A stretch of DNA of 64,000 bases from Shewanella sp. ANA-3 (GCF_000203935.1 NC_008577.1:62001-126000); one strand, 5' to 3'; numbered from the stretch's first letter, positions 8,620-18,071 are shown. Numbers and translations are program-made. Notes: generated from the sequence alone by a model not told the origin.

Positions 8620-9666
8620 TTATGCCGCCTCCGTGGTTATGGGTAAGGCGATGCGGATCAAGCTGCCTTGGGCGACACTTTCGGCGCCGATGCTGCCCCT
8701 GTGGGCGGTAATAATGCCTTTAGCGACCGCTAGGCCTAATCCCGCACCGCCATCGGTCGAGGGATGTTGACGATAGAACAGCTCGAAAATGGCCTCGGCG
8801 TCGGCTGGCGCTATCCCCTGTCCTAAGTCTTGAATATCGATGCGTAGCAGCTGTTGGTGGCGGTACAGGTTTACCGTGACAGGCAGTTCTGCGGGCGAGT
8901 AGCGCAGGGCATTGTCGAGCACATTAAAAATCGCCTGTTCAATCAAAGAGCTGCAAATCATTAATGGCGGAAGTTCTGGCTCACTATGAATTTGGATCCT
9001 AGGTTGCGCGGTTTGAAAGCGGGCAATCGTACGCTGTAACACTTCGCGTAGATTGGCTTCGTCTAGGCTAAATTTGAGCACGCCATGTTGTAACTTGGTC
9101 GCCTGCAAGAGGTTTTCGATATATTGGTGCAGGCGATGACTCTCGGCGGCGGCCGAGTCAATAAGCTCCTCGTTTTGCTTAGGGCTGAGTTTAGCTTGGT
9201 ATTCTTTCAGCGTGGTTAAGGTGCCGATAATGGTCGCAAGCGGCGTGCGTAAATCGTGGGAGACTGAGAGCAAAATGCTATTTCTGAGCTGTGCCTGTTC
9301 GAGTGCCTGCTGCTGGCGGCGGTAATGTTCGGCTAACTTGCTGCTAGTGAGGGCGACCAGCAAAAACACGCTTAGATTGACTATGTCTTCGACGTTGAAC
9401 ATCTGCAACGAATAGCGCGGCGTGGTGAATAAAAAATTGAAACTCACTGCGCCAAACACGGCCACAAAATAGGCGTAGTTGGCGCTGCATTGCAGGGCCA
9501 CGGCGACCACGGCTAATTGCAGGATAAGCAGTACGGCAATGGCCGAGCCTGAAAAGTAATCAATCAAATAGCTTGTGAGCAAAGCAATCACTAACAACAT
9601 GGCGGTAAATAACGCGGGGTGCGTGCGCCAGTATTGGTTGATGGAGGCTGTGTTTGCAAAAGTCAT
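8620..9666 (-). CDS. Short KdpD-like sensor histidine kinase (DUF4118 domain)
   Basis: The 348-residue protein has about four membrane segments in residues 18-110 (the DUF4118 domain of KdpD), then a HisKA domain with the phospho-acceptor in SHDLRTPL (His137), and a HATPase domain with GAGLGLAVAKGI. It lacks the roughly 390-residue N-terminal KdpD and Usp-like domains of E. coli KdpD (894 residues). It probably signals potassium or osmotic state to the adjacent KdpE-like regulator. The two genes abut and precede ktrA and ktrB. Confidence 0.88.
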   Translation of the reverse strand: MTFANTASINQYWRTHPALFTAMLLVIALLTSYLIDYFSGSAIAVLLILQLAVVAVALQCSANYAYFVAVFGAVSFNFLFTTPRYSLQMFNVEDIVNLSVFLLVALTSSKLAEHYRRQQQALEQAQLRNSILLSVSHDLRTPLATIIGTLTTLKEYQAKLSPKQNEELIDSAAAESHRLHQYIENLLQATKLQHGVLKFSLDEANLREVLQRTIARFQTAQPRIQIHSEPELPPLMICSSLIEQAIFNVLDNALRYSPAELPVTVNLYRHQQLLRIDIQDLGQGIAPADAEAIFELFYRQHPSTDGGAGLGLAVAKGIITAHRGSIGAESVAQGSLIRIALPITTEAA

Positions 9667-9894
9667 AACGGCTAAGGCGTTGCTGAAGTTAAGGCTACTC
9701 TAGCAAAGGCCTGTAGGGATAGCGCGTAAAAAATCCGTAAAATTTTCTGGGGTTTGGCTTGTGAATGTTGTCTGGCATTTACATCAGGCTGGCGGTTCTG
9801 CTCGCCAAGTTGCATTGGATAGTGGCTGCAAATACCGCCATTACGCGAGGCAATCTAGCTCGGTTACCTCGCGCTAACGCATGAAAGGCTTGGG

Positions 9895-10821
9895 CTACCA
9901 AGGGATGGGCGGCGGCATTAAGCGTTTGCCGTTATAACCCTGCACAGTGGCAAAACGTGGGGACTTGGCCTCCCAATCGGCTTGGGCGCTGGCGATATCT
10001 TCCTTACTGTGGCCGACGAAATTCCACCAAATACTGACGGTATCGGCGAGGGGCGCGCCGCCAATCAGCAGTAAACGTGCGCCAGGGTGAAGGTCGAGCG
10101 TCACACTCTCGCGCAGCATGCCAAGGTAAGCGAGGTTATTGTTATCAAAGGCCTCGTCGTCGATATCGAATCTGCCTTCGAGTGGCATTAGGCCATATTC
10201 AAATCGCGGGTCTAGCCTGAGCGTCAGTTGTGTCGCCTCTGCGGCGAAGATATCGAGCGCGACGATTGGTGAAAAGTGCAGCGTTGGCGCTTGTTTATCC
10301 TTCCACGAGCCTATCAATAGGGTAAATTCGACGCCCGCCTCCTGCCAAGTGGGCAGCTGGGGATAATGGTCGAATCTCGGGGCTGTGTCTTTGTGCTCCA
10401 GCGGCAGCGCAATCCATAGCTGCACCGCATGCATAGTGCGATGACCTTCGATGGACTCTTCGGTGTGGGCGATACCATGGCCCGCGGTCATCAGATTGAC
10501 CTGCTTTGGGCGGATCACTTGGGCGCTACCTAGGCTGTCCCTGTGCATGATTTCCCCCTCCAGCATCCAAGTGAAGGTTTGAAGGCCGATATGGGGATGC
10601 TCGCCCACATTCATTAAGGGGCCGTCGGTGACTGGGCCAATATGATCCAGAAAACACCAAGGTCCTATGAGTCGACGCGGTTTTTGTGGAATCGCCCGCG
10701 CCACGGGTATCCCGCCCACATCACTGATTTTGGGAGCAATATGCTGGATTTGGATCCGCCCATCTTCGACGGGGCATTCCCTTGGGCCGCCGTAAAATGG
10801 CGATGTTTGCATTTGACTCAT
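9895..10821 (-). CDS. Pirin family protein
   Basis: A 308-residue bicupin of the pirin family. The metal-binding cluster appears in the N-terminal cupin: His75 and His77 in HPHIGL and His93 in EGEIMHRDS, followed by the AGHGIAHTEES and MHAVQLW segments. Some pirins oxidise quercetin and others act as redox-linked regulators; which applies here is unknown. It is on the same strand as the kinase-regulator operon downstream, but 228 bp separate them, so cotranscription is doubtful. Confidence 0.92.
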   Translation of the reverse strand: MSQMQTSPFYGGPRECPVEDGRIQIQHIAPKISDVGGIPVARAIPQKPRRLIGPWCFLDHIGPVTDGPLMNVGEHPHIGLQTFTWMLEGEIMHRDSLGSAQVIRPKQVNLMTAGHGIAHTEESIEGHRTMHAVQLWIALPLEHKDTAPRFDHYPQLPTWQEAGVEFTLLIGSWKDKQAPTLHFSPIVALDIFAAEATQLTLRLDPRFEYGLMPLEGRFDIDDEAFDNNNLAYLGMLRESVTLDLHPGARLLLIGGAPLADTVSIWWNFVGHSKEDIASAQADWEAKSPRFATVQGYNGKRLMPPPIPW

Positions 10822-10955
10822 ATCGACTTCTTATCTTCATTTAGACACGGATAGACTTAACATTTATGCTGGTGCAGCGAGGCGTGTTATCGCCCTCAAG
10901 GCCTGTTACTCTTTGCTCGACCTTAATGACTTTAACGCAATATTGGGAATAAGGG

Positions 10956-11693
10956 ATGTTAACAGACCCTGTTTTTTGGCTGGTGGCGATTCCTGCGGTG
11001 TTGATCACTGGGATCTCTAAATCGGGTTTTGCCGGCGGCGTCGGTGGCCTGACCGTGCCTCTATTAGCGCTCGCCATAAGCCCGGCAACTGCTGCGGCAA
11101 TCATGTTGCCATTGCTGATTTATATGGATTTTTTAAGTGTTCGCTCCTGGTGGGGCCAACATAACCCTCGCCAATTATGGATCCTTTTACCCGCGGCGAT
11201 AGTGGGCATAGGCATAGCCTATTGGCTGTTCGACCGCTTAAACGAAGATTATTTACGGGCAATTTTAGGCTGTGTGTCCTTAGGTTTTGGTCTTTATGGC
11301 TTGATATTAGGGGATAAAACCCAAGCAACGCCTTCGCCACTCGTGGGGCGGCTCTGCGGCTTAACTGCAGGCTTTACCAGCTTTGTGGCCCATGCGGGCG
11401 GGCCGCCACTCAATGCCTATTTGCTGCCGTTACGCTTGGCCAAGCCAGAGTTTTTAGCCACGGCAGTGGTATTTTTTGCGGTGGTGAATCTGGTTAAGTT
11501 GGTGCCCTACAGTCTGCTCGGGCAAATTAACCAAGGTAACATTCTGATTTCGCTATTACTTGCGCCTTTGGCTTGGTTAGGCGTAAAACTGGGGTTGGCG
11601 ATTCAAGATAAGATCAGCGATAGGTTGTTTAAACGCATCATCTTGATTTTAATGGTGCTGGTGGGTATTCGTTTATTGTGGACGGCGTTATAG
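10956..11693 (+). CDS. TauE/SafE family (TSUP) membrane permease
   Basis: A 245-residue inner-membrane protein with about eight hydrophobic segments. The N-terminal repeat GISKSGFAGGVGGLTVPLLAL and the central FTSFVAHAGGPPLNAYLLP motif are typical of the TSUP family (sulfite, sulfoacetate or other anion export). The substrate cannot be inferred from the neighbours, a divergent pirin gene and a downstream lipoprotein gene. Confidence 0.9.
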   Translation: MLTDPVFWLVAIPAVLITGISKSGFAGGVGGLTVPLLALAISPATAAAIMLPLLIYMDFLSVRSWWGQHNPRQLWILLPAAIVGIGIAYWLFDRLNEDYLRAILGCVSLGFGLYGLILGDKTQATPSPLVGRLCGLTAGFTSFVAHAGGPPLNAYLLPLRLAKPEFLATAVVFFAVVNLVKLVPYSLLGQINQGNILISLLLAPLAWLGVKLGLAIQDKISDRLFKRIILILMVLVGIRLLWTAL

Positions 11694-11792
11694 TTTTAAG
11701 CTTGGGATTAGCTTAGGCTGTTACCATCGGTTTTTTCACGATATTTTCGTTATCGCTTTGATAGCACCCATATTACGCAAGAATTGCCTGCG

Positions 11793-12272
11793 ATGAGTTT
11801 TACGCTAATGAAACGATTACTGATAGTTATCTTAGCTTTAGGTCTTGGCGCCTGTGCGAGCGCGCCAGAACCTAAGCCTGTGGTGAAGCAAGTTGAACCC
11901 GTATCCGTTTGGAACGATAGCAATATCGCCGATTTCCATTCCGAATGGCGCGGCGTACCCTATCGCCTAGGTGGCGGCACTAAAAAAGGCATTGATTGCT
12001 CGGCCTTTGTGTCGGTCGCTTATCAAAAGATGTTGGGCATGACTCTGCCGCGCACAGTAGAAGAACAGCAAGCCCTCGGCAAACCCGTGGCGCGGGACCA
12101 ACTGCGTAAAGGCGACTTAGTGTTTTTCAAAACGGGTTGGAGCACGCACCATGTTGGCATTTATGTGGGCGGGAATAATTTCCTCCATGTCTCGACGAGC
12201 CAAGGGGTGAAAATTTCGAGTCTGCTAAATAGTTATTGGGCATCAAAGTATTGGAATGCAAGGCGAATTTAA
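11793..12272 (+). CDS. NlpC/P60-family peptidoglycan hydrolase lipoprotein
   Basis: The N terminus is a lipoprotein signal with lipobox LGAC, and the domain that follows is NlpC/P60. The catalytic cysteine lies in GIDCSAFVSV, the histidine in STHHVGIYVG, and the third polar residue in the following FLHVS segment. These enzymes cleave D-Glu-meso-DAP bonds in peptidoglycan. About 150-160 residues is usual for Spr/NlpC lipoproteins. Translation may start at ATG 11793 or ATG 11808; both keep the signal peptide and neither has a strong ribosome-binding site. Confidence 0.88.
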   Translation: MSFTLMKRLLIVILALGLGACASAPEPKPVVKQVEPVSVWNDSNIADFHSEWRGVPYRLGGGTKKGIDCSAFVSVAYQKMLGMTLPRTVEEQQALGKPVARDQLRKGDLVFFKTGWSTHHVGIYVGGNNFLHVSTSQGVKISSLLNSYWASKYWNARRI

Positions 12273-12296
12273 GCCTTAATCACAGGTGGAGACTCT

Positions 12297-13745
12297 ATGA
12301 CCCCTGCGTCTGCTTCGTCCCAACATGAGCCTCTGCCCACCTCGGTTTTTCTGGCGATTTTTTCCGCCGTATTCTTGCCCATGTTTCTGGCAGCAGTCGA
12401 TCAAACCCTACTCGCTACCGCAACCCCTGCCATAGTGGAAGATCTTGGCGGCCTCAGGCAAGCCTCGTGGATCACTATCGGTTATATGCTGGCGATGGCG
12501 GCCAGTGTGCCTATTTACGGCTGGCTAGGAGATAACTTTGGCCGCGCTAAAATCCTGATGATCGCCTTAGTGGTGTTTGCGTTGGGTTCAATCGTTTCCG
12601 CCAGTGCCAGTACGATGGACCATATGATTGCCGGGCGGATCCTCCAAGGTCTCGGCGGTGGCGGGCTGATGAGTCTGTCCCAATCCCTAGTGGGGGAATT
12701 AGTACCGATACGACAAAGGGCACGTTTTCAGGGTTATTTTGCCGCTATGTTTACCCTCGCCAGTGTTGGCGGCCCTGTGATTGGTGGCTTTGTGGTGCAT
12801 GCCTATTCTTGGCACTGGTTATTTTGGGCGAATATTCCTTTGGTCATGCTGGCGGTTTGGCGACTTAATCGCTTGCATAAACAGAGTGTTAAACCGGTGC
12901 GGCAAGGGCGGTTTGACTTACTCGGCGTACTGTTATTTCCCACGATCATCACAGCGCTGTTGTATTGGTTGTCTGTGGCGGGGCAAGACTTTGCTTGGCT
13001 ATCGGCCACAAGCTTAGGCTTTATGGGATTTATCTGTGTGGGCGCCCTTGTTCTGTTGTGGTGGGAGCGTCGGCGTGAGAGTCCTTTCTTACCTCTGGAT
13101 TTACTCGCCAATAAAGCCATTTATATGCCGCTCTTCACGGCCGCGCTGTTTGCCGCCTGCCTGTTTGCGATGATCTTCTTTTTACCCATTTACTTGCAGG
13201 TCGGTCTGCACACCAATCCGGCCAAAACGGGCTTGCTGCTGATGCCAATGACCTTTGGCATTGTCACAGGTTCCACCATCGCTGGCAGGCTGTTGAGTCG
13301 GGATGTGGCGCCTAAATGGTTGCCGACCTTCGGCATGGGCTTAGCCTTTATCGGTTTGCTCTTAATCGGTTTAGTGCCGCCGAATGCGAATTTGATTGGC
13401 GCTTTAGGTGTGCTGGTGGGCATTGGCTTAGGGACTGTGATGCCCAGCGTGCAGCTAGTGGTGCAGAGCGTGTCGGGCAAGGCGCGTTTAAGCCAAATCA
13501 CCGCCATGGTGTCCTTGAGTCGTTCCATGGGCGCGGCAATTGGTACGGCTTTATTCAGTCTGTTGCTATATGGCTTATTGCCGCTTGACGGGGCGCAGGT
13601 GGGAATTGCGGCAATAAAGCAGTTACCCATAGAGGTTGTGCATCACGCCTTCCAATGGGGTTTTATCGCGGCGGCTCTGGTGGCGCTCAGCTCGGCGATT
13701 GTGGGTTATCTCTCGCCTGCGACTGCGCTTAGGGATCATGAGTAG
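12297..13745 (+). CDS. DHA2-family (EmrB/QacA-like) MFS drug-proton antiporter
   Basis: A 482-residue transporter with about 14 membrane segments. DHA2 signatures are visible: DQTLLATATPAIVEDLGG in helix 1, the motif A loop GDNFGRAKIL, and the antiporter motif C region LASVGGPVIGG in helix 5. It likely exports toxic hydrophobic compounds. AGGTGGA at 12284-12290 supports the ATG. The gene starts 24 bp after the lipoprotein gene, which may be fortuitous. Confidence 0.9.
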   Translation: MTPASASSQHEPLPTSVFLAIFSAVFLPMFLAAVDQTLLATATPAIVEDLGGLRQASWITIGYMLAMAASVPIYGWLGDNFGRAKILMIALVVFALGSIVSASASTMDHMIAGRILQGLGGGGLMSLSQSLVGELVPIRQRARFQGYFAAMFTLASVGGPVIGGFVVHAYSWHWLFWANIPLVMLAVWRLNRLHKQSVKPVRQGRFDLLGVLLFPTIITALLYWLSVAGQDFAWLSATSLGFMGFICVGALVLLWWERRRESPFLPLDLLANKAIYMPLFTAALFAACLFAMIFFLPIYLQVGLHTNPAKTGLLLMPMTFGIVTGSTIAGRLLSRDVAPKWLPTFGMGLAFIGLLLIGLVPPNANLIGALGVLVGIGLGTVMPSVQLVVQSVSGKARLSQITAMVSLSRSMGAAIGTALFSLLLYGLLPLDGAQVGIAAIKQLPIEVVHHAFQWGFIAAALVALSSAIVGYLSPATALRDHE

Positions 13746-13833
13746 ATTTGTTGGTGCACGACGGATTTAAGCTGTGTAGTATTTGCGGTAGGTTAGCTTC
13801 CGCTGTGACCCCATTCTTTGCCAGGAATTCTGC

Positions 13834-14862
13834 ATGACAACTAAAAACTGGACTTTAAAGAGCATAGCTAACGAGCTAGGTGTCTCTAACGCCACTGTTT
13901 CTAATGCTTTTAATCGTCCCGATCAGCTATCGGAAAAACGTCGCAACGAGATTTTAGCCGCCTGCTCTAAACTGGGGTATTTTGGCCCAAACAAGGCGGC
14001 GCAGTCCCTACGTAGGGGCAAATTTGATACCGTCGCGCTGGTACTGTCCGATAGTGTTGAATATATGGTGTCCGATCCTGTCGCCAGTAAGTTTATGAAG
14101 GGGGTGGCTTCGGTATTGGAGCGGGAAAAACTCAACTTACTGCTATTTTCTGGCAGCTCCGACAGTGTGAATGCGGTGGCCGATTTTGTGGATGGGTTTA
14201 TTTGTTATGGTCGCCCGCGCAATGCCTTGCTCGCCGAGCAATTAAAACAGGTTAAGAAGAAGGTGGTTACAGTGGACTTTGATATCCACCGCAACGCTTC
14301 TGTCAGCATTGACAATAAGTTAGCCGCCTATGAGGTGGCAAAATTGGCGTTAAAATCTCCCTCCGATCAAGTTGCAATATTGGGATTGAGGCTACTCGAT
14401 ACCCATTTAACTTGCCGAGTTTACGATTTGAATTTGCTCGAAATCGATATGTCGATTGCGCACCAGAGGTTGCAGGGATATTTACAGGCGATTGAGGAAA
14501 CGGGTGTCACCCTTGGTAATGATCGGATTTGGAATATTCCAGAAAGTAATGCGGAGTATGCGCGGATTGCGGCCAAGGAGGCATTAAACTCAACCCCAAG
14601 ACCCAATGTATTTTTATGTATGAGCGACTTAATTGCCCTCAGCGTGCTGGGTGAGGCGCAGGCCATGGGATTAGCGATTCCGGAGGATATTCGTGTCGTG
14701 GGATTTGATGGTATTGATGAGGCGACTCGCTCAACTCCACCACTGACCACGGTTTACCAATACTCGGAACAAAAAGGCCAAATGGCAGCGCAGATGTTTA
14801 TCGACGATGCCGTGCATGCTCAGGTATTAGGGTATGAACTACGTTTAGGCAAAAGCTGTTAA
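13834..14862 (+). CDS. scrR: LacI-family repressor of sucrose utilisation (ScrR)
   Basis: A 342-residue LacI-type regulator with an N-terminal helix-turn-helix (SIANELGVSNATVSNAFNRP, about residues 10-29) and a periplasmic-binding-protein-like effector domain ending with VVGFDGIDEATRSTPPLTTV. It is convergent with the sucrose phosphorylase gene and next to sucrose transport and kinase genes, so it should be the local repressor. Its likely operators are the TTAATCGATTAA-type palindromes at 16477, 18020 and 18062. No such palindrome is seen just upstream of scrR itself. Confidence 0.88.
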   Translation: MTTKNWTLKSIANELGVSNATVSNAFNRPDQLSEKRRNEILAACSKLGYFGPNKAAQSLRRGKFDTVALVLSDSVEYMVSDPVASKFMKGVASVLEREKLNLLLFSGSSDSVNAVADFVDGFICYGRPRNALLAEQLKQVKKKVVTVDFDIHRNASVSIDNKLAAYEVAKLALKSPSDQVAILGLRLLDTHLTCRVYDLNLLEIDMSIAHQRLQGYLQAIEETGVTLGNDRIWNIPESNAEYARIAAKEALNSTPRPNVFLCMSDLIALSVLGEAQAMGLAIPEDIRVVGFDGIDEATRSTPPLTTVYQYSEQKGQMAAQMFIDDAVHAQVLGYELRLGKSC

Positions 14863-14880
14863 TACAATCAGTTTTATATG

Positions 14881-14907
14881 CAAAAGGCGCTAATTAAGCG
14901 CCTTTTG
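14881..14907. terminator. Bidirectional terminator between scrR and scrP
   Basis: A perfect hairpin with 11-bp arms (CAAAAGGCGCT / AGCGCCTTTTG) and a 5-nt loop lies between the convergent 3' ends of scrR and scrP. T-rich tracts flank it on both strands, so it can serve both transcripts. Confidence 0.88.
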
Positions 14908-14920
14908 TTTTTGTTCTGCA

Positions 14921-16405
14921 TTAGGCCTGTGCTTGAGTGAGCAGGTCTGCTAATGCGATTTGGGTTTCGATGCCTTGCTCATCAAGTAGGGTGATCAGCC
15001 CTTGTTTATGGGCAAAGTCGAGACTAAGACTGGCCGATGCATTTTGTGCAGACCATGTGAGAGTTAGTGTTTTTCCACTTGCAGCCATCGAAAAGCGGCC
15101 ATTGAATGCTGCGCTATTATTACGCAGTTTAATCAATTGGATGAGGGCTTTAACCACAGGTTTTTGCAGGGCTTGTTGCACTTTTTCCCGGTTTAAATAG
15201 GGGCGATTAATGTCTCGGCCGACGTGGGTTTGATTCAGCAACGTCATGTCGTTTGGTATGGCAAGCAGGCCTGTGTAGTAGACCTGAGGAATACCCGGTG
15301 CGAAAAACTGAATTGCTCGCGCCATCAAGTAATCTAGATCATTTTGCCCTAGGGCATCGTAATAGGTGCAGTTGATTTGATACAAATCGACATTGCTGGC
15401 GGCCGCCCCAGTGGCTTGTAGACTCTCGCCTTGACTGTTGCCGTGTATGGTTTCGACCAGATTATCGATTTGTTTTTCGTTCAATAATCCGCGTAAGCCA
15501 TCCATTGGGCCGACATCGATAATACCAATGCCATCGTGGGTATCGAGAACGGTAATGCAGTTGCGAGGGGCCATGTCTAGCCAGTGACTCAGGGCGCTAC
15601 AATCTTGGCTAAACAGCGTGTGCAGGATGAGCGGTGGCAGGGCGAAGTCGTAAACCATGTCCACTCGTTTGGCGATATCGATTTGCGTCATATGATGGGA
15701 GTGGATTTCGGCTAGGGTTGTCATACCTAACTCATTGGCCTGTTTCGCTAATTTATCCACAAACTCGAAGGATTCCTCAATCATAAAGCAGCTAGTGCCG
15801 GGTTTTTTTATCGCATAACCTGCGGCATCTAAGCGGATTAAATTGACTTTGCTGTGGTTAAATCGCGCCAATACGCGGTTTAAATAATCCTTACCTGCAG
15901 CTGAGTTAACATCGATATCGATCTGGTTACGGGTAAAGGTGGTCCAAAATTCTTCCGTTGAACCATCCGCTAAGGTGTAAGTGCTAAAGCAGCTTCCTGG
16001 GCGGGGGCGATAGATAGCTTTTTGATCCTGTTCACTTAATCCCTCTGGGAATACCTTGTCCTTGGTCAGGAATAAATCCCAGTAAACCGATTGTTTGCCA
16101 TGTTTGAGCACATCTTTAAACTCGGGAGATTCTGCGGACATATGGTTAACGATCAAGTCGGCCATGATGTCGAACGCTTCGCCTATGCTTTTGACATCGT
16201 CCCAATCACCTAAGCGTGAGTCCACTTGTACATGGTCTATGGGATCAAACCCTGCATCGCTGCCATCGATGGGATAGTAAAATGGCAGTAGATGAACGCC
16301 CCCAAATAAACCATCTAACTCATTATCGAGTAAGGCTTTGAGTTGTTTGAGTCCGGCACCGGTTATCCGATCGACATAGGTGATCAATTGCACTTGATTT
16401 TTCAT
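14921..16405 (-). CDS. scrP: Sucrose phosphorylase (GH13_18)
   Basis: The enzyme splits sucrose with phosphate to glucose 1-phosphate and fructose in the cytosol. The 494-residue protein shows the GH13 catalytic set: nucleophile Asp193 in LIRLDAAGYAIK, acid-base Glu233 in TLAEIHSHH, and stabilising Asp291 in VLDTHDGIGI. The N-terminal region LITYVDRITG and the GFDPIDH segment are typical of sucrose phosphorylases. Divergence from scrT with a shared palindrome indicates co-regulation by ScrR. A sucrose-6-phosphate phosphorylase is a possible alternative, but no PTS gene is present. Confidence 0.92.
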   Translation of the reverse strand: MKNQVQLITYVDRITGAGLKQLKALLDNELDGLFGGVHLLPFYYPIDGSDAGFDPIDHVQVDSRLGDWDDVKSIGEAFDIMADLIVNHMSAESPEFKDVLKHGKQSVYWDLFLTKDKVFPEGLSEQDQKAIYRPRPGSCFSTYTLADGSTEEFWTTFTRNQIDIDVNSAAGKDYLNRVLARFNHSKVNLIRLDAAGYAIKKPGTSCFMIEESFEFVDKLAKQANELGMTTLAEIHSHHMTQIDIAKRVDMVYDFALPPLILHTLFSQDCSALSHWLDMAPRNCITVLDTHDGIGIIDVGPMDGLRGLLNEKQIDNLVETIHGNSQGESLQATGAAASNVDLYQINCTYYDALGQNDLDYLMARAIQFFAPGIPQVYYTGLLAIPNDMTLLNQTHVGRDINRPYLNREKVQQALQKPVVKALIQLIKLRNNSAAFNGRFSMAASGKTLTLTWSAQNASASLSLDFAHKQGLITLLDEQGIETQIALADLLTQAQA

Positions 16406-16476
16406 ACTTTGCCCACGCTTTAGTAGCCTTCCCAGAGTAAAGTTTGCTGGCGGTTATTTATAAATTGCACAAACAA

Positions 16477-16494
16477 ACTTAATCGATTAAGTTG
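16477..16494. promoter_or_regulatory. ScrR operator candidate between scrP and scrT
   Basis: A perfect 18-bp palindrome, AACTTAATCGATTAAGTT, sits in the divergent gap about 70 bp from the scrP start. Its core recurs at 18020 and 18062. The central CG dyad and length fit LacI-family operators. Binding by ScrR is inferred from the co-occurrence with scr genes. Confidence 0.82.
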
Positions 16495-16661
16495 TATATT
16501 TAACCAATGTGAAACATTATTCAAGTGGTTTGTTAGATTTTTGAGTTAGTCTTGGTTTTGGGGGGATTAGCTCACTGCTGTACATAAATAATGCCTAAAG
16601 CTGTTTGGGGCTTAGCTAGCTTCAAGGGGGATTTAGCGCGATAACGATAAGGTGAAACAGT

Positions 16662-17882
16662 ATGGTAAGTGATTCAAATTCTGTAGAAAATCGCCATCAC
16701 ACTCGAATTAGAGTGCTGACGTATTTAATGTTTTTTATGTTCGCTATGACCTCAGATGCCGTGGGCGTGATCATTCCTCAGCTGATTTCTGAGTTTGGCC
16801 TCTCTTTATCACAGGCGAGCGCCTTTCATTATATGCCGATGATTTTTATTGCAATAAGTGGTCTATTCCTCGGTTTTTTGGCGGATAAAATAGGGCGTAA
16901 ACTAACCATTTTATTAGGGCTGTTGTTGTTCGCCATTGCCTGTTTTTTATTTGCGCTTGGGGAGTCGTTTTATTATTTCCTGCTGCTATTGGCCTTGGTG
17001 GGCTTGGCAATAGGGGTATTTAAAACCGGGGCCTTAGCCCTGATCGGTGATATTTCTCGGTCGACAAAACAGCATTCCAGCACCATGAATACGGTCGAAG
17101 GTTTTTTTGGGGTCGGCGCCATGGTGGGGCCAGCCATCGTCAGCTATCTGCTTATCAGTGGTGTGTCATGGAAGTATTTGTATTTTGGGGCGGGTGTGTT
17201 TTGTCTGCTGCTCTGTTGGTTAGCGTTTAGGGCCGATTATCCGCAGGTTAAGCGATCTTCAACGGAAACAATTAATCTGACGAATACCTTCAGTATGATG
17301 AAAAATCCTTATGCATTAGGGTTTTCCCTTGCTATTGGTTTGTATGTGGCCACCGAAGTGGCGATTTATGTATGGATGCCTAGCTTGCTGCAAGAGTATC
17401 AGGGGGATTACACAGTACTTGCGGCCTATGCCTTGACCATCTTTTTTACCCTGCGAGCGGGTGGACGGTTTTTGGGTGGGTGGATATTAAATCACTTTTC
17501 GTGGCAACAGGTTATGTTCTGGTTTAGCTTAGCGATCAGCCTTTGCTACCTCGGTTCAATGCTCTATGGCGTTGAGGCCGCTGTTATTCTCTTGCCCCTC
17601 TCAGGGCTGTTTATGTCAATGATGTATCCCACTTTAAACTCCAAGGGGATCAGTTGTTTCCCCGTGGCACAGCACGGCTCTGTGGCTGGAGTTATCCTGT
17701 TTTTTACCGCGGTTTCTGCGGCGTTGGCTCCCCTGTGCATGGGGTTAGTTGGGGATATTTTCGGCCATGTGAAGTATGGCTTTTACCTCGCAACCGGGTT
17801 TGCCGTTTTGTTGTGCCTGTTAGCGGGGGTTAATCTGATTAAAGATCCTTCTCAAGCTCTGTTAAGCCGTGAAACCGCTTGA
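16662..17882 (+). CDS. scrT: MFS sugar transporter, probable sucrose permease
   Basis: A 406-residue major-facilitator protein with about 12 membrane segments and the motif A loop GFLADKIGRKLT between helices 2 and 3. It is divergent from scrP, with the ScrR-type palindrome between them, and upstream of the TonB receptor and fructokinase. The most likely role is proton-coupled import of sucrose across the inner membrane. Specificity is inferred from context rather than from residues. A strong terminator follows immediately. Confidence 0.85.
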   Translation: MVSDSNSVENRHHTRIRVLTYLMFFMFAMTSDAVGVIIPQLISEFGLSLSQASAFHYMPMIFIAISGLFLGFLADKIGRKLTILLGLLLFAIACFLFALGESFYYFLLLLALVGLAIGVFKTGALALIGDISRSTKQHSSTMNTVEGFFGVGAMVGPAIVSYLLISGVSWKYLYFGAGVFCLLLCWLAFRADYPQVKRSSTETINLTNTFSMMKNPYALGFSLAIGLYVATEVAIYVWMPSLLQEYQGDYTVLAAYALTIFFTLRAGGRFLGGWILNHFSWQQVMFWFSLAISLCYLGSMLYGVEAAVILLPLSGLFMSMMYPTLNSKGISCFPVAQHGSVAGVILFFTAVSAALAPLCMGLVGDIFGHVKYGFYLATGFAVLLCLLAGVNLIKDPSQALLSRETA

Positions 17883-17886
17883 ATTG

Positions 17887-17926
17887 AAATGTGACAGAAA
17901 AATTTTTTCTGTCACATTTTTTCGAT
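17887..17926 (+). terminator. Rho-independent terminator after scrT
   Basis: Long complementary arms (AAATGTGACAGAAAAA and its complement) form a hairpin directly after the scrT stop, followed by T residues. It should separate scrT from the TonB-receptor transcript. Confidence 0.8.
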
Positions 17927-18019
17927 TAATCAATTAATTGCCAGCTGTTCCCACTTTAAGTTTGTTGGCTTGTACAAAAAACGCACTTGCTTTTTGTTAT
18001 TTAGTTGCTAACTTGTTAA

Positions 18020-18033
18020 CTTAATCGATTAAG
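18020..18033. promoter_or_regulatory. ScrR operator candidate upstream of the TonB receptor
   Basis: CTTAATCGATTAAG is a perfect 14-bp palindrome; with flanking bases (AACTTAATCGATTAAGA) it nearly repeats the scrP-scrT site. It lies about 110 bp before the receptor start codon. Confidence 0.8.
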
Positions 18034-18061
18034 ATGTTTTTGGGAACCAAACAAGACTCAC

Positions 18062-18071
18062 TAATCGATTA
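18062..18071. promoter_or_regulatory. Second ScrR-type half-strength site before the TonB receptor
   Basis: TAATCGATTA, the core of the other two palindromes, recurs 42 bp downstream of the site at 18020. The roughly four-helical-turn spacing would suit cooperative binding or a weak auxiliary operator. Confidence 0.65.
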
